Positions 23,361-31,710 are shown, numbered from the stretch's first letter. The stretch is 35,701 nucleotides of DNA from an uncultured Clostridia bacterium (GCA_946545645.1 CAMNNQ010000170.1:1-35701), one strand, 5' to 3'. The notes: a model not told the origin generated them from the sequence alone. Numbers and translations are program-made.

Positions 23361-24500
23361 TTATTCTGCAGGGGATACCTTTTTAACGGTATAGCCTTCC
23401 TTCTCCAGCAGCTTGAGGATGCCCTTTTCGGTAAAGAAATGCGAAGAGCCGACAGATACTACGATGTTTTTCTTTCCGCTCTTCATCAGCTTGATTATGC
23501 CGTCCTTCATTCCGATATTGCGATCGAAGAGCATTACCTTATTGTAGCTCTCCAGCAGCGACACTTCCTCTTCTGTCATCGGGGAACCCATCTTCTCGGC
23601 TTTCTGCTTGATCTTTTCAATATCGGCGCCGTCCTCAAAGTAGGCGCTGTCGCCCCTGCACCAGGCCTCAAAGGTACTTTCCATCTCTTTGATGACCTGA
23701 TCCTTGGTCTGGACGGTATAGCCGGAGATCAGAGCCTCCATTACCTTGTCGGGGATCCCTGTGAACATATTGAGCTGATCCTCTGCCGATTCCAGCTCGT
23801 ATATCTCCTTGCCGGCCTCCTGGGCTCTGGCTGTAAGGAGGTTATCGACACCGTAATCGCTGCTGAGCCCCAGCTCTGTTACGACCAGATTTTCCAGCAG
23901 AGATACCCAGACCCAAGGGCGTGATGTCTTGAAAAGCGAAAGGTTCGTGCCGAATTCATTGGCAAATTCCGTTGCTTTTTTGCAGACCTCCGGGTCGATA
24001 TGGTTTTCGATGTTATCACCGTCTTCGTAATACATGAGCTTGATCTGCTTGAGCTGCAAAGCGTAATTTGTCAGCGTATTGGATACATTGCACTCAACGG
24101 CCAGCAGATCTGCCTCGTCCAGAGCATCTGTTATTACTGCCGGCAGCGGCACACAATCCTCTTTGAGCGTGTGCATCGCCGGGACGAGTGTGACCTTGAC
24201 TCCGTCCTCAGTAGTGATCTCATAGACCAGAGGGGTCAGCTTGGAAGCCTCCTCTGGGGCATCGGGTGCGGAAGAAGTTGTTTCCGGGGATGCGGTCTCC
24301 TCTCCGGAGGGGGCTGTCGTTTCGGGAGCATCGGTCGTCTCTGAGGGCTTTTCCGTAACGCTCCCGGGTTCGGAGGAGGATGTCGCAGCCGGGGGAACAG
24401 TCCCTGTGGCCGCAGCAGAGCTTTCCTCTCCGGCGCAGCCTGTTATCGCCGCAAGACACATCGACAGGCAGATCGCCGCCGAAATGATCCGTTTCTTCAT
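23361..24500 (-). CDS. TraB/GumN family lipoprotein
   Basis: The signal peptide ends in lipobox ITGC (Cys22), followed by a ~65-residue Thr/Ser/Pro/Glu linker. The TraB/GumN fold (related to Tiki membrane metalloproteases) spans about 90-379: VTLVPAMHTLKED near the start, ADLLAVECN, SDYGVDNLLTARAQEAGKEI (shown only in part), ELESAEDQLN, RNIGM and the closing VVSVGSSHFFTEKGILKLL block with its histidine. The usual GTIH motif reads PAMHTLK. The family is thought to be proteolytic in animals, but its bacterial role is undefined. Transcription ends in the bidirectional hairpin at 23277-23324. It follows the acyl carrier protein gene, separated by a terminator. Confidence 0.85.
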   Translation of the reverse strand: MKKRIISAAICLSMCLAAITGCAGEESSAAATGTVPPAATSSSEPGSVTEKPSETTDAPETTAPSGEETASPETTSSAPDAPEEASKLTPLVYEITTEDGVKVTLVPAMHTLKEDCVPLPAVITDALDEADLLAVECNVSNTLTNYALQLKQIKLMYYEDGDNIENHIDPEVCKKATEFANEFGTNLSLFKTSRPWVWVSLLENLVVTELGLSSDYGVDNLLTARAQEAGKEIYELESAEDQLNMFTGIPDKVMEALISGYTVQTKDQVIKEMESTFEAWCRGDSAYFEDGADIEKIKQKAEKMGSPMTEEEVSLLESYNKVMLFDRNIGMKDGIIKLMKSGKKNIVVSVGSSHFFTEKGILKLLEKEGYTVKKVSPAE

Positions 24501-24550
24501 AGTGTTCTCCTTTCGATTGCAGGGGTAGTTTCTCTTTAATCAAGGCAAGT

Positions 24551-24575
24551 AAAAAGCCTCTGACCCGCAGAGGCT
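24551..24575 (-). terminator. Terminator after the acyl carrier protein gene
   Basis: On the minus strand AGCCTCTG (24568-24575) pairs with CAGAGGCT (24555-24562) around a five-base loop and is followed by TTTTT (24551-24555). Confidence 0.85.
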
Positions 24576-24583
24576 CGATATGC

Positions 24584-24820
24584 TTAATCCTCGTTTGTTG
24601 CCGCTTCAACGTACCTGACGATGTCACCGACTGTCTTGATCTCATTGAGCTCCTCTTCGGAGATCTCGATATCGTATTCGTCGCCGACTGCCATTGCAAC
24701 TTCCATTACGTCAAGAGAATCGGCGTTAAGGTCGTCCTGTATTGACGAATCGAGTCTGATATCCTCGGCATCAATGTCAAGCTGCTCAGCGATGATCTGG
24801 CAGATCCTATCAAAAATCAT
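24584..24820 (-). CDS. acpP: Acyl carrier protein
   Basis: A 78-residue acidic helical protein that carries acyl chains on 4'-phosphopantetheine in fatty acid synthesis. The attachment residue is Ser35 in the motif NADSLDVMEV (canonical DSL). The length and acidic profile are typical. AGGAGG precedes the ATG. It is monocistronic: promoter at 24895-24923 and terminator at 24551-24575, with no fab genes beside it. It may be a second acp used for another pathway, but the sequence is close to housekeeping AcpP. Confidence 0.95.
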   Translation of the reverse strand: MIFDRICQIIAEQLDIDAEDIRLDSSIQDDLNADSLDVMEVAMAVGDEYDIEISEEELNEIKTVGDIVRYVEAATNED

Positions 24821-24894
24821 GCGAAACCCCTCCTGATATCTTTATTTCAGCTTGCAAAGCGGCATTCGACCGCTTCGGGCTGTACCATAATGAT

Positions 24895-24923
24895 ATTATA
24901 GCGAATGATATATAATTCGTCAA
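24895..24923 (-). promoter_or_regulatory. Promoter for the acyl carrier protein gene
   Basis: On the minus strand TTGACG (24918-24923) and TATAAT (24895-24900) are spaced by 17 bases. The leader is about 68 bases. Confidence 0.8.
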
Positions 24924-25037
24924 GCCTTTTTGCAAAAAAATTTCAGTTTCCGTTTTTTTGTATGAAGAATAAGCGCCCCCCGGCTGACATTGTGTGTTTT
25001 TATAACAGTTTTTCGGGCTTTTTTTGCTGCTTTTATC
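24924..25037. other. Gene-free A/T-rich spacer between divergent promoters
   Basis: The region from 24821 to 25151 has no supportable gene. Apart from the two divergent promoters and leaders it consists of T-rich runs. I see no riboswitch, repeat or small ORF with a ribosome site. Confidence 0.5.
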
Positions 25038-25066
25038 TTTACAAGAAGGCCGCTGTATGCTATAAT
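25038..25066 (+). promoter_or_regulatory. Promoter for the dCMP deaminase gene
   Basis: TTTACA (25038-25043) and TATAAT (25061-25066) are spaced by 17 bases. The leader to the ATG at 25152 is about 78 bases. Confidence 0.75.
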
Positions 25067-25151
25067 AATATAAAGCTCACGATCCGGGCTATTATTGCAG
25101 TCGGGATTTCTGCATCCGGGTCGGGAGGATCAAAGCAAAGGGGAGCATTTT

Positions 25152-25631
25152 ATGAAAAGGCAGGATTATCTTAGCTGGGACGAATACTTTATGGGCATCG
25201 CCCTGCTCTCCGCGGGCAGGAGCAAGGATAACAACACTCAGGTCGGGGCCTGCATAGTCTCCGAGGAGAACAAGATCCTCTCTGTCGGCTATAACGGTAT
25301 GCCTACCGGCTGCAGCGACGACGATATGCCCTGGGAGAGGGAAGGAGCTTTTCTCGAAACGAAATACCCCTTTGTCTGCCACGCAGAGCTCAATGCAATA
25401 CTGAACCGCTCAACAGGCAGCCTCAAAAACGCCAGGATCTATGTCTCTCTATTCCCCTGCAACGAATGTGCCAAGGCGATAATCCAGACAGGGATAAAGG
25501 AAGTTGTTTACTGGGAGGACAAATACGCCGATTCCGACGGAGTCAAGGCTTCAAAGCTCATGTTCGGCATGGCGGGAGTCACCATAAGGCAGTATGAGCC
25601 CACAGGCAGAGAGTTTATCCTGAAGGTCTGA
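25152..25631 (+). CDS. comEB: Deoxycytidylate (dCMP) deaminase, ComEB-like
   Basis: Deaminates dCMP to dUMP for thymidylate synthesis. Zinc ligands and the catalytic Glu are in CHAELNAIL (His77, Glu79) and FPCNECAKAI (Cys103, Cys106). NNTQVGACIV and NGMPTGCSD are conserved dCMP deaminase segments that separate this from cytidine and tRNA deaminases. The start is the ATG at 25152, after AAGGGGAG; the open frame reaches further upstream without a ribosome site. The length of 159 residues is typical. In Bacillus the homologue sits in the comE operon; here it stands alone. Confidence 0.93.
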   Translation: MKRQDYLSWDEYFMGIALLSAGRSKDNNTQVGACIVSEENKILSVGYNGMPTGCSDDDMPWEREGAFLETKYPFVCHAELNAILNRSTGSLKNARIYVSLFPCNECAKAIIQTGIKEVVYWEDKYADSDGVKASKLMFGMAGVTIRQYEPTGREFILKV

Positions 25632-25745
25632 GCTCCGGACGGATATGCGCCACCCGGGGATGCCTCCTGCTGCAGCAAAGCGGCGGGAGCAAAGCAATTC
25701 ACATCAGTTATTTGAAAACCATCACTATTTAAAAGGAGGATGAAC

Positions 25746-27548
25746 ATGAAACTAAGAACAAGGATCGCAAGCATGGCTGTCAGCGCCGCTATGCTTATCA
25801 GCACTGCATCATTTGCAGTATCAGCCCAGAGCGAAGCTGATACCGGAAAGAAAAGCGGGTTTATACAGGGTACTTTTTCCTTCCCGCCGGCATTTTCTTC
25901 AGAAGATATCACCGACATCTTCTTCTATAACGACAGCTATTTCCTGACATCCCCCGAAGATGCCGATCCGCACCGTACTTCCCTCTCTATGGCGCTTTCG
26001 CTGGCAGTCATGGAAAAATCGAGCTCGACCGGGATAAAGAATTTTTATGACCAGATCGGGTTTCAGGATATGGTCGCTGAGGATATGAGCTCAGAACCGA
26101 CTTCCGATTCCATCGGAACTGCTATCGCCCATAAGGATATAGGCGGGACAGAGCTCGTCGCTGTCGCAGTACGAGGCGCAAAATACGATGCAGAATGGGC
26201 CTCGAACCTTACCGTCGGCGCCTCGGGAGATATCGCAGGCTTCGCAGCCTCCGCAGCAAAGGTCGCCGCCAGGATACAGTCCTATATCTCTCAGAACAGC
26301 CTCTCCAATGTAAAGATCTGGATAGCAGGCTATTCCAGAGGAGGAGCTGTGTCCGATCTCCTCGGTGCAAACATAATCAAAAACGCCGCCGCATTCTCTA
26401 CCAAGCCCGAGGATGTCTATGTTTATACCTTTGAATCCCCCGCTGCCTCCGCAACACAGGAGACTTTCAGGAATATCCATAATATCCGCAATGTCAATGA
26501 TATCATCGCTATGGTATATCCAGAAGCCTGGGGCATCTATCACTGCGGCGTCTGCGAAGAGATCGGCGAGGCGCAGACGATACAGACCAAGTATTTCAAA
26601 CTGGATCCCTCAGTAGGTTTCCTCGGAGATATCGGTGAGACAACGGTACCGGAATTCAACAAGAGCCTTCTCGAAACGCTTGTAAAGGACCTTCCGAGAG
26701 AAAAGTTCACCGGAGCTTTCGGGCAGGTAATAGCTTCGCTGCTACAGAATATCTTTACCTTCGGCACATCCGATTTTGTCGAGGCCGGAAAATTCCTGAA
26801 AGATGAGCTCATTGGCGACCAGAGCATTATGAACGCCATTCTGGGCAATCCCGATCTTACAATGATCCTGCAGGACGATATCTTAGGCGGCATCCTCTTC
26901 CACAACTCTGACAAAATGTATCAGAAGCTGACAGATGATCTGCTCAACGTAATCAACAAGACTGTAAGCAATGCTGCATTGGCCGGCAGGCCTATCCCCA
27001 AGCTGTTTTCCGATCAGGAAAAGATGGCCGAGCTGACCGATATGATATATCCCCTCCTCAGGACTCTCGGCCCCGTTATCGTAAGAGACTGGTACTACAA
27101 CACTTCCTTCCCCTCCAACTATGATGACCCGAACTACGACCCAAATATGCTCTACTCTGACGGAGCCCCCGGAACTCAGGGCCTGCAGCCGGATACCCCT
27201 TATAATTTCTTCTATCTCACGACCGCCATTACACAGTTCAAGACCATCGTCGCCGCACACTACCCCGAGAACAACTGGGAGCTCGTAAAAGCTATGGACA
27301 GCTACTATACCGACGGCGTTCCCAAGGAAGAGGAACCGACCGACCCTCAGACCGACCCTCAGACCGACCCTCAGACCGATCCTCAGACCGATCCTCAGCA
27401 GGATCCTGAGTCTCAGCCCGAATCCCAGCCTGACCCCCAGCCGCAGCCGGACAATGTCCCCAAGACCGGAGCTGCAACAGCAGCAGCCGCAGCCGCAGTC
27501 ATAGTTGCTGCCGGCCTTGCAGTAGCCGTAAGAAAGCACGAAAGATAA
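25746..27548 (+). CDS. Sortase-anchored lipase-like alpha/beta hydrolase
   Basis: I choose the second ATG (25746), six bases after AGGAGG (25734-25739); the ATG at 25740 would abut the ribosome site. Residues 1-28 are a signal peptide. The domain from about 45 to 400 resembles the Mbeg1/DUF2974 and class 3 lipase-like hydrolases, with nucleophile Ser197 in IAGYSRGGAVSDL. A TDPQ repeat region leads to a sorting signal: VPKTG (571-575), a hydrophobic helix and the basic tail RKHER. So it is a wall-anchored exported protein. The acid and His of the triad are not assigned with confidence, and the substrate is unknown. It ends at a terminator at 27581-27627. Confidence 0.83.
   Translation: MKLRTRIASMAVSAAMLISTASFAVSAQSEADTGKKSGFIQGTFSFPPAFSSEDITDIFFYNDSYFLTSPEDADPHRTSLSMALSLAVMEKSSSTGIKNFYDQIGFQDMVAEDMSSEPTSDSIGTAIAHKDIGGTELVAVAVRGAKYDAEWASNLTVGASGDIAGFAASAAKVAARIQSYISQNSLSNVKIWIAGYSRGGAVSDLLGANIIKNAAAFSTKPEDVYVYTFESPAASATQETFRNIHNIRNVNDIIAMVYPEAWGIYHCGVCEEIGEAQTIQTKYFKLDPSVGFLGDIGETTVPEFNKSLLETLVKDLPREKFTGAFGQVIASLLQNIFTFGTSDFVEAGKFLKDELIGDQSIMNAILGNPDLTMILQDDILGGILFHNSDKMYQKLTDDLLNVINKTVSNAALAGRPIPKLFSDQEKMAELTDMIYPLLRTLGPVIVRDWYYNTSFPSNYDDPNYDPNMLYSDGAPGTQGLQPDTPYNFFYLTTAITQFKTIVAAHYPENNWELVKAMDSYYTDGVPKEEEPTDPQTDPQTDPQTDPQTDPQQDPESQPESQPDPQPQPDNVPKTGAATAAAAAAVIVAAGLAVAVRKHER
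27339..27398 (+). repeat. 12-bp tandem repeats encoding TDPQ
   Basis: Five adjacent units of ACCGACCCTCAG or ACCGATCCTCAG encode (TDPQ)5 in the wall-spanning stalk of the lipase-like protein. Both variants differ at one silent base, and in-frame copy-number change is possible. Confidence 0.9.
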
Positions 27549-27580
27549 AAACGGTCTGCTGCAAGCAGAAAGATACAACA

Positions 27581-27627
27581 AAAACCGTATATCCTTCCCG
27601 CCCGCAGCGGGAGGATATACGGTTTTT
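27581..27627. terminator. Bidirectional terminator, copy 2 of a repeated hairpin
   Basis: AAAACCGTATATCC (27581-27594) pairs with GGATATACGGTTTT (27613-27626), with an inner CCCGC/GCGGG stem and a T tract. It serves the lipase-like gene on the plus strand and the end of the polyamine run on the minus strand. A small separate hairpin (27555-27569) precedes it. Confidence 0.9.
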
Positions 27628-27645
27628 CAGTTGTGTTATCGGCTG

Positions 27646-28527
27646 TCAATCCTTCTTGCCGGCAAGGATACCGTAGCATTCCGGGCGCCTGTCGCGGAAC
27701 ACTCCCCATTCCAGCCGGGCTTTGTCGCAGGCGGAAAGGTCGATCTCCGAGAGCAGCACCTCGTCGCCCTCTCTTCCCGCCGAAGCTGCCAGCTCCCCGA
27801 CTCCGTCGGTTATAAAGGAGGAACCGTAGAATCTCAGCGCCGAGCTCTGCCCGCCGTTCTCTTCGCAGGGCTCAACTGTTTCCAGCCCGTAGCGGTTTGC
27901 CGCGATGACAGGGATAAGGTTTGCCGCAGAATGTCCCTGCATGGTGCGCCTCCAGTGAGGCATACTGTCTGTCTCAAGGATAGGCTCCGAACCGATGGCA
28001 GTAGGATAAAGGATGAGCTGCGCCCCCATTACAGCCATAGCTCTTGCAGCCTCCGGAAACCACTGATCCCAGCAGATGCCGACACCGATCCGCCCGAATC
28101 TTGTCTCCCAGACTCTGAAGCCTGTGTTGCCGGGGGTAAAATAAAACTTCTCCTGATAGTAATGGTCGTCCGGTATATGGGTCTTGCGGTATACTCCCAG
28201 CAGTGAGCCGTCGGCATCCAGCACAGCAACAGAATTGTAAAGCACATAGCCGTCTCTCTCGTAAAAGCTGACAGGCAGCACCACGCCCAGCTCTGCCGCC
28301 GTCCTGGAAAAATGACGGACAGCGTCGTTCTCCGAGACAGGCTTGGCATGATCGTAATAGTCATACCGTCTTTCCTGACAGAAATACTGTCTCTCGAAAA
28401 GCTCCGGCAGCAGGATGACATTTGCGCCCCCCGCCGCTGCCTCGCGCACCAGCTTATCGGCATGGGCTATATTTTCATTAACATTTTTAGTGCAGTCCAT
28501 CTGGACTGCGGCTGCGGTGATCTTCAT
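27646..28527 (-). CDS. aguB: N-carbamoylputrescine amidase
   Basis: Hydrolyses N-carbamoylputrescine to putrescine, CO2 and ammonia, the second step of the agmatine route. The nitrilase-fold triad is Glu42 (LLPELFERQYFC), Lys115 (YRKTHIPDDHYYQEKFYF) and Cys152 (GICWDQWFPEAAR). The YQEKFYFTPGN stretch is characteristic of AguB rather than other carbon-nitrogen hydrolases. The length of 293 residues is typical. AAGGAGAT precedes the ATG. It is the last gene of the polyamine run, ending before a bidirectional terminator. Confidence 0.95.
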   Translation of the reverse strand: MKITAAAVQMDCTKNVNENIAHADKLVREAAAGGANVILLPELFERQYFCQERRYDYYDHAKPVSENDAVRHFSRTAAELGVVLPVSFYERDGYVLYNSVAVLDADGSLLGVYRKTHIPDDHYYQEKFYFTPGNTGFRVWETRFGRIGVGICWDQWFPEAARAMAVMGAQLILYPTAIGSEPILETDSMPHWRRTMQGHSAANLIPVIAANRYGLETVEPCEENGGQSSALRFYGSSFITDGVGELAASAGREGDEVLLSEIDLSACDKARLEWGVFRDRRPECYGILAGKKD

Positions 28528-28550
28528 TTTTATATCTCCTTCGCGGAAAT

Positions 28551-29078
28551 TTATTCTGCCCAGAAGAGCCTGTCCTCATTCCGGGGAGCTGCCGGCGGGA
28601 TCTCTCCCTCGGCATATCCCACAGCGCAGTGGCCTATGCCCTCCCATTCGCCCTGAATGCCCAGATCGGTCAGGAGCTGCTTCCATTCCTCCTGCTCGAA
28701 CTCCTCTTTGGCGCGGTGTATCCAGATACTGCCGAGGCCGAGAGAATGAGCGGCAAGCATAAGGTTCCCCATTACGAGGCTGCCGTCGTAGACCCTGTTA
28801 GGCCAATCCTTTTCTGCAAGAACGATAAGTATGGCGGGAGCACCGTAGAAGGGGTCGAAATCCTCTCCCCAGCCGCCGATCCTGCAATTGGCTTTCGAGA
28901 GCCTGTCCCTCAGCTCCTTGTCGGTAACAGCGACTATTATCGCCTTTTGCTGACCTCTTGCGCTGGCGGCATATAGCCCGGCCTCAGCGATCTGAGCCAG
29001 ATCCTCTTTAGAGGGCATATCGCTTTTGAACCTGCGTATGCTCCTGCGCTCTTTCATAGCCCTGATGATATCGTTCAT
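28551..29078 (-). CDS. Nitroreductase family FMN oxidoreductase
   Basis: A flavoprotein that would transfer electrons from NAD(P)H to nitro- or quinone-like substrates; the natural substrate is unknown. The N-terminal FMN-binding pattern MKERRSIRRFKSDMPSKEDL and later LMLAAHSLGLGSIWI plus GHCAVGYAEGE are family blocks. At 175 residues it belongs to the short nitroreductases. AAGGAGG lies nine bases before the ATG. It is flanked in the same direction by surE and aguB, a position without an obvious link to polyamine chemistry. Confidence 0.9.
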   Translation of the reverse strand: MNDIIRAMKERRSIRRFKSDMPSKEDLAQIAEAGLYAASARGQQKAIIVAVTDKELRDRLSKANCRIGGWGEDFDPFYGAPAILIVLAEKDWPNRVYDGSLVMGNLMLAAHSLGLGSIWIHRAKEEFEQEEWKQLLTDLGIQGEWEGIGHCAVGYAEGEIPPAAPRNEDRLFWAE

Positions 29079-29108
29079 TATGCTCTTCCTCCTTATCCTT
29101 CTGCGATA

Positions 29109-29124
29109 TGCGGTGTTGCCTAAA
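29109..29124 (-). repeat. 16-bp sequence shared with the right window edge
   Basis: On the minus strand TTTAGGCAACACCGCA lies in the 69-base spacer between surE and the nitroreductase gene. The same 16-mer occurs on the plus strand at 35613-35628. Confidence 0.6.
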
Positions 29125-29147
29125 TTTCCCGTATTCTGGCGGCTGTC

Positions 29148-29861
29148 TCAGCTGATATTCCTGGCCTTGCCGACAGATATGCAGTTATCCAGCACTGCTC
29201 TCAGGTCGGTGCCGGGTTCGGCCTCCCATTTTCTTTCCCCGACAACAGTATAGACCGTCCTGCCGTCATCGGAGACAGCCTCATTGTAATGATCCTTGTA
29301 GAACACCCCGTCAGAGACTCTGCATCCCCGCTTGATCCCCATGAACTCCGAAAGGGGGCAGCCGGGGAAGTTGACATTGTGTATCTCATTCCTGCCGACA
29401 GGCTCGTCGATGAGCTCAGCGACGAGCTCATCCAGATAGCGGTCGGTGACTTCATGGCAGCCAGTGGAATGTTCGGAGAATGCGATGGTATGTATCCCCT
29501 GAAAGGCCGCCTCGAAGGCCGCTCCGACCGTCGCGGAATACTGGAGGTCTGTGGCGACATTATAGCCGAAGTTCACCCCCGAAAAGACCACATCCGGCCT
29601 GCCGGGGACGATATTCAGCACCCCGATGCGGACACAGTCGGCAGGGGTGCCGGTGCAGGCATAAGCGTGAACGCCCTCAACGGGGAAGCTGACCTCCCAG
29701 GCCTCAAAGCTGCCGTGGAGGGAGATGCTGTGCGACATGGCGCTTCGCTGGCTGTCGGGGGCGACTATCCAGACCTCGCCGTATTCAGCAGCTACCCTCG
29801 CCAGCCTTATCAATCCGTCAGCCGCTATGCCGTCATCATTCGTGATAAGTATCTTTCTCAT
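29148..29861 (-). CDS. surE: 5'/3'-nucleotidase SurE
   Basis: A metal-dependent phosphatase acting on nucleoside monophosphates. The N terminus ILITNDDGIAADG holds Asp9-Asp10, and PDSQRSAMSHSISL, GTPADCVRIG and VFSGVNFGYN are the standard SurE active-site loops. The length of 237 residues is normal. The ribosome site AAAGGAA precedes the ATG. The neighbours aguA and the nitroreductase gene are in the same direction. SurE is a survival and nucleotide-pool enzyme in other bacteria; why it sits inside a polyamine run is unclear. Confidence 0.95.
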   Translation of the reverse strand: MRKILITNDDGIAADGLIRLARVAAEYGEVWIVAPDSQRSAMSHSISLHGSFEAWEVSFPVEGVHAYACTGTPADCVRIGVLNIVPGRPDVVFSGVNFGYNVATDLQYSATVGAAFEAAFQGIHTIAFSEHSTGCHEVTDRYLDELVAELIDEPVGRNEIHNVNFPGCPLSEFMGIKRGCRVSDGVFYKDHYNEAVSDDGRTVYTVVGERKWEAEPGTDLRAVLDNCISVGKARNIS

Positions 29862-29916
29862 TGCCTATTCCTTTCTTTTGAGGACGCTCCGTATCTCTGT
29901 CTTGCGGTCATATCCG

Positions 29917-31020
29917 TTATTTCGGTATCTGCTGGGTTATGCAGTGAATATTCCCGCCGCCGATGATTATCTCTCTTGCATCTATCGGAACTATCCGCCT
30001 TTCGGGGCAGAGGGCTTCCATTATGCGGACAGCTCTCTCATCGCTCTCCTTGTTCTCCCCGCCGAACTGCGGCAGCAGCACTGCGCCGTTGGTGAAGCAG
30101 AAGTTCACATAGGAGGCTGCCAGCCTCTCACCGACCTCCCGCTCGTCTTCGCCCTCCTCGAAGGTATAGCCTGCAAGGTCGTGCCCGGTTATCCTGACGG
30201 GGGCATCCGGTATGGGCAGCTTATGGACTTTTATCATTCTGCCTTTTGCGTCTCTGACGCTTTCAAGATAGTCGAGGCTTGCTTTTGAAAGGGCAAACTG
30301 CGGATCATTCTCATCGTCTGTCCAGGCCAGGACTACTTCTGCGGGACGTATGAAAGCGCAGGCGTTATCAACGTGCTCGTCGGTCTCATCGTTATATATC
30401 CCTCTCGGCAGCCAGAGGACTTTTTCTCCGCCCAGATATTTGCAGAGCTCCTGCTCTATCTGTTCTTTTGAAAGCTGAGGATTTCGGCCGGGGCTCAGAA
30501 GGCAGCTTTCGGTCACCATGATCGTCCCCTGGCCGTCGGAATGTATGGAGCCGCCCTCAAGGACAAAATGCTGCGCATCATAGAAGTCATAGCCTGCAAG
30601 CTCACAGAAGCGGGAGGCCAGGGCATTGTCTTTCTCCCAATGGGCATAAAGCCCGTTATATTCCCCGCCCCAGGCGTTGAACTGCCAGTCTATCCCCCGG
30701 ACGGCGCTGCCGTCCGAAACGAATGTCGGGGCGACGTCTCTCGCCCAGGAATCGTCCGAGGGGATGTTTAATATCTCGATATTTGCACAGCCGTCGAGCA
30801 TTTCACGGGCCTTGGCTTCGGTGTTGTCGCTGACGATGACAAATGCAGTTTCGTCCTTTGCTATCTCGCGGATAATATCCGCGAAAACTCTCTGCGCCGG
30901 CTCTGCACCGTAGCCCCAGGAGCCCGGACGCTCGGGGAAGATCATTACTGTCCCTCTGTGCGGAGAGAACTCCGCAGGCATATAAAACCCGTCAGCCGAC
31001 GGAGTTGAGTTTAGTTTCAT
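29917..31020 (-). CDS. aguA: Agmatine deiminase
   Basis: Converts agmatine to N-carbamoylputrescine and ammonia. It is a guanidino-modifying enzyme (pentein fold). The catalytic cysteine is Cys360 in GGGNIHCITQQIPK. Other family blocks are MPAEFSPHRGTVMIFPERPGSWGYG (shown only in part), DDSWARDVAPTFV, EGGSIHSDGQGT and the NDETDEHVDN histidine/acid segment. The length of 367 residues is typical. GGTGAT at the stop of the preceding nucleotidyltransferase gene serves as ribosome site, so only six bases separate the two genes. Its product is used by AguB at the end of the same run. Confidence 0.96.
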   Translation of the reverse strand: MKLNSTPSADGFYMPAEFSPHRGTVMIFPERPGSWGYGAEPAQRVFADIIREIAKDETAFVIVSDNTEAKAREMLDGCANIEILNIPSDDSWARDVAPTFVSDGSAVRGIDWQFNAWGGEYNGLYAHWEKDNALASRFCELAGYDFYDAQHFVLEGGSIHSDGQGTIMVTESCLLSPGRNPQLSKEQIEQELCKYLGGEKVLWLPRGIYNDETDEHVDNACAFIRPAEVVLAWTDDENDPQFALSKASLDYLESVRDAKGRMIKVHKLPIPDAPVRITGHDLAGYTFEEGEDEREVGERLAASYVNFCFTNGAVLLPQFGGENKESDERAVRIMEALCPERRIVPIDAREIIIGGGNIHCITQQIPK

Positions 31021-31026
31021 ATAATA

Positions 31027-31686
31027 TCACCCAAGGTCATTAAGTCTGTATCTCACCCAATCGAAAAGCAATCCCGAAAGGGCTGCAAGGTCAGCTTCCC
31101 CGCCGCCTTTAAGCCGGATAAACTCCGAAATGACCGGCTTATCCGAGGGAGCTGCTCTTTCAAGGAGCTCCTTCTGAGTCCTTACAAATTCTCCCGTTTC
31201 CCTGTAAACTATCGCCTGAACGACAAAGGAGGCCGACTTGTAAAGGTTTTTAAGCGTCCTTTCCTTTTTTCCGTAGAGCGAGTTGTGTACGCAGATATGA
31301 TAGATACTGCAAAGCCCTGCCTTTATCGCCCTGACAACGTCCTCGTCAGTGATCCCGGGGATCAGACCGCCAAGGTCGCCGCGAAGCGGAATGGTATCGT
31401 GGAAGAGCTGGAAAAGGTCGGGAACGTCCCAGTTCGCAAGGTCTTCCTTACAGGAAAGGAACCCGCAGCAAAGCTCACGGTCAGCCAGCGTGTCCAGCAT
31501 ATCAGAGTACCGCTGAACATCTGAATAATCGAGTTTGTCAAGTATGACGACCATATCTATATCGCTTTTGTCTGTCGCTTCTCCTCGGCTGTAACTGCCC
31601 TGCAAGCCGATGAACAGAACTCTGTTTTGGAAGGTTTTTTCAAGTGCAGCGCAGAAGTCCGCCGTCCATTGTTCTATATTGACCAT
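31027..31686 (-). CDS. Nucleotidyltransferase-fold protein
   Basis: The N-terminal ~110 residues have the polymerase-beta-like nucleotidyltransferase signature: GSYSRGEATDKSDIDMVVIL, with Gly30-Ser31 and the metal-binding pair Asp42/Asp44. The C-terminal half is helical and resembles the C-terminal bundle of aminoglycoside adenylyltransferase-like enzymes, with conserved CSIYHICVHNSLYGKK. It may transfer AMP or another nucleotide to a small molecule or protein. It sits tightly between the carboxyspermidine decarboxylase (24-base gap) and agmatine deiminase (six-base gap), so it is part of the polyamine run. No antitoxin partner is visible. The substrate is unknown. Confidence 0.82.
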   Translation of the reverse strand: MVNIEQWTADFCAALEKTFQNRVLFIGLQGSYSRGEATDKSDIDMVVILDKLDYSDVQRYSDMLDTLADRELCCGFLSCKEDLANWDVPDLFQLFHDTIPLRGDLGGLIPGITDEDVVRAIKAGLCSIYHICVHNSLYGKKERTLKNLYKSASFVVQAIVYRETGEFVRTQKELLERAAPSDKPVISEFIRLKGGGEADLAALSGLLFDWVRYRLNDLG

Positions 31687-31710
31687 ATCAGTCTCCCGGT
31701 CTGCGGACCG

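Noticed and set aside
25640-25700. Intrinsic terminator after the dCMP deaminase gene
   Set aside because: An imperfect G/C stem with wobble pairs is present, but no T tract follows.
31027-31686. MNT-type antitoxin of a HEPN/MNT toxin-antitoxin pair
   Set aside because: No HEPN-domain gene is adjacent, and the protein is longer than typical MNT antitoxins, with a helical C-terminal half.
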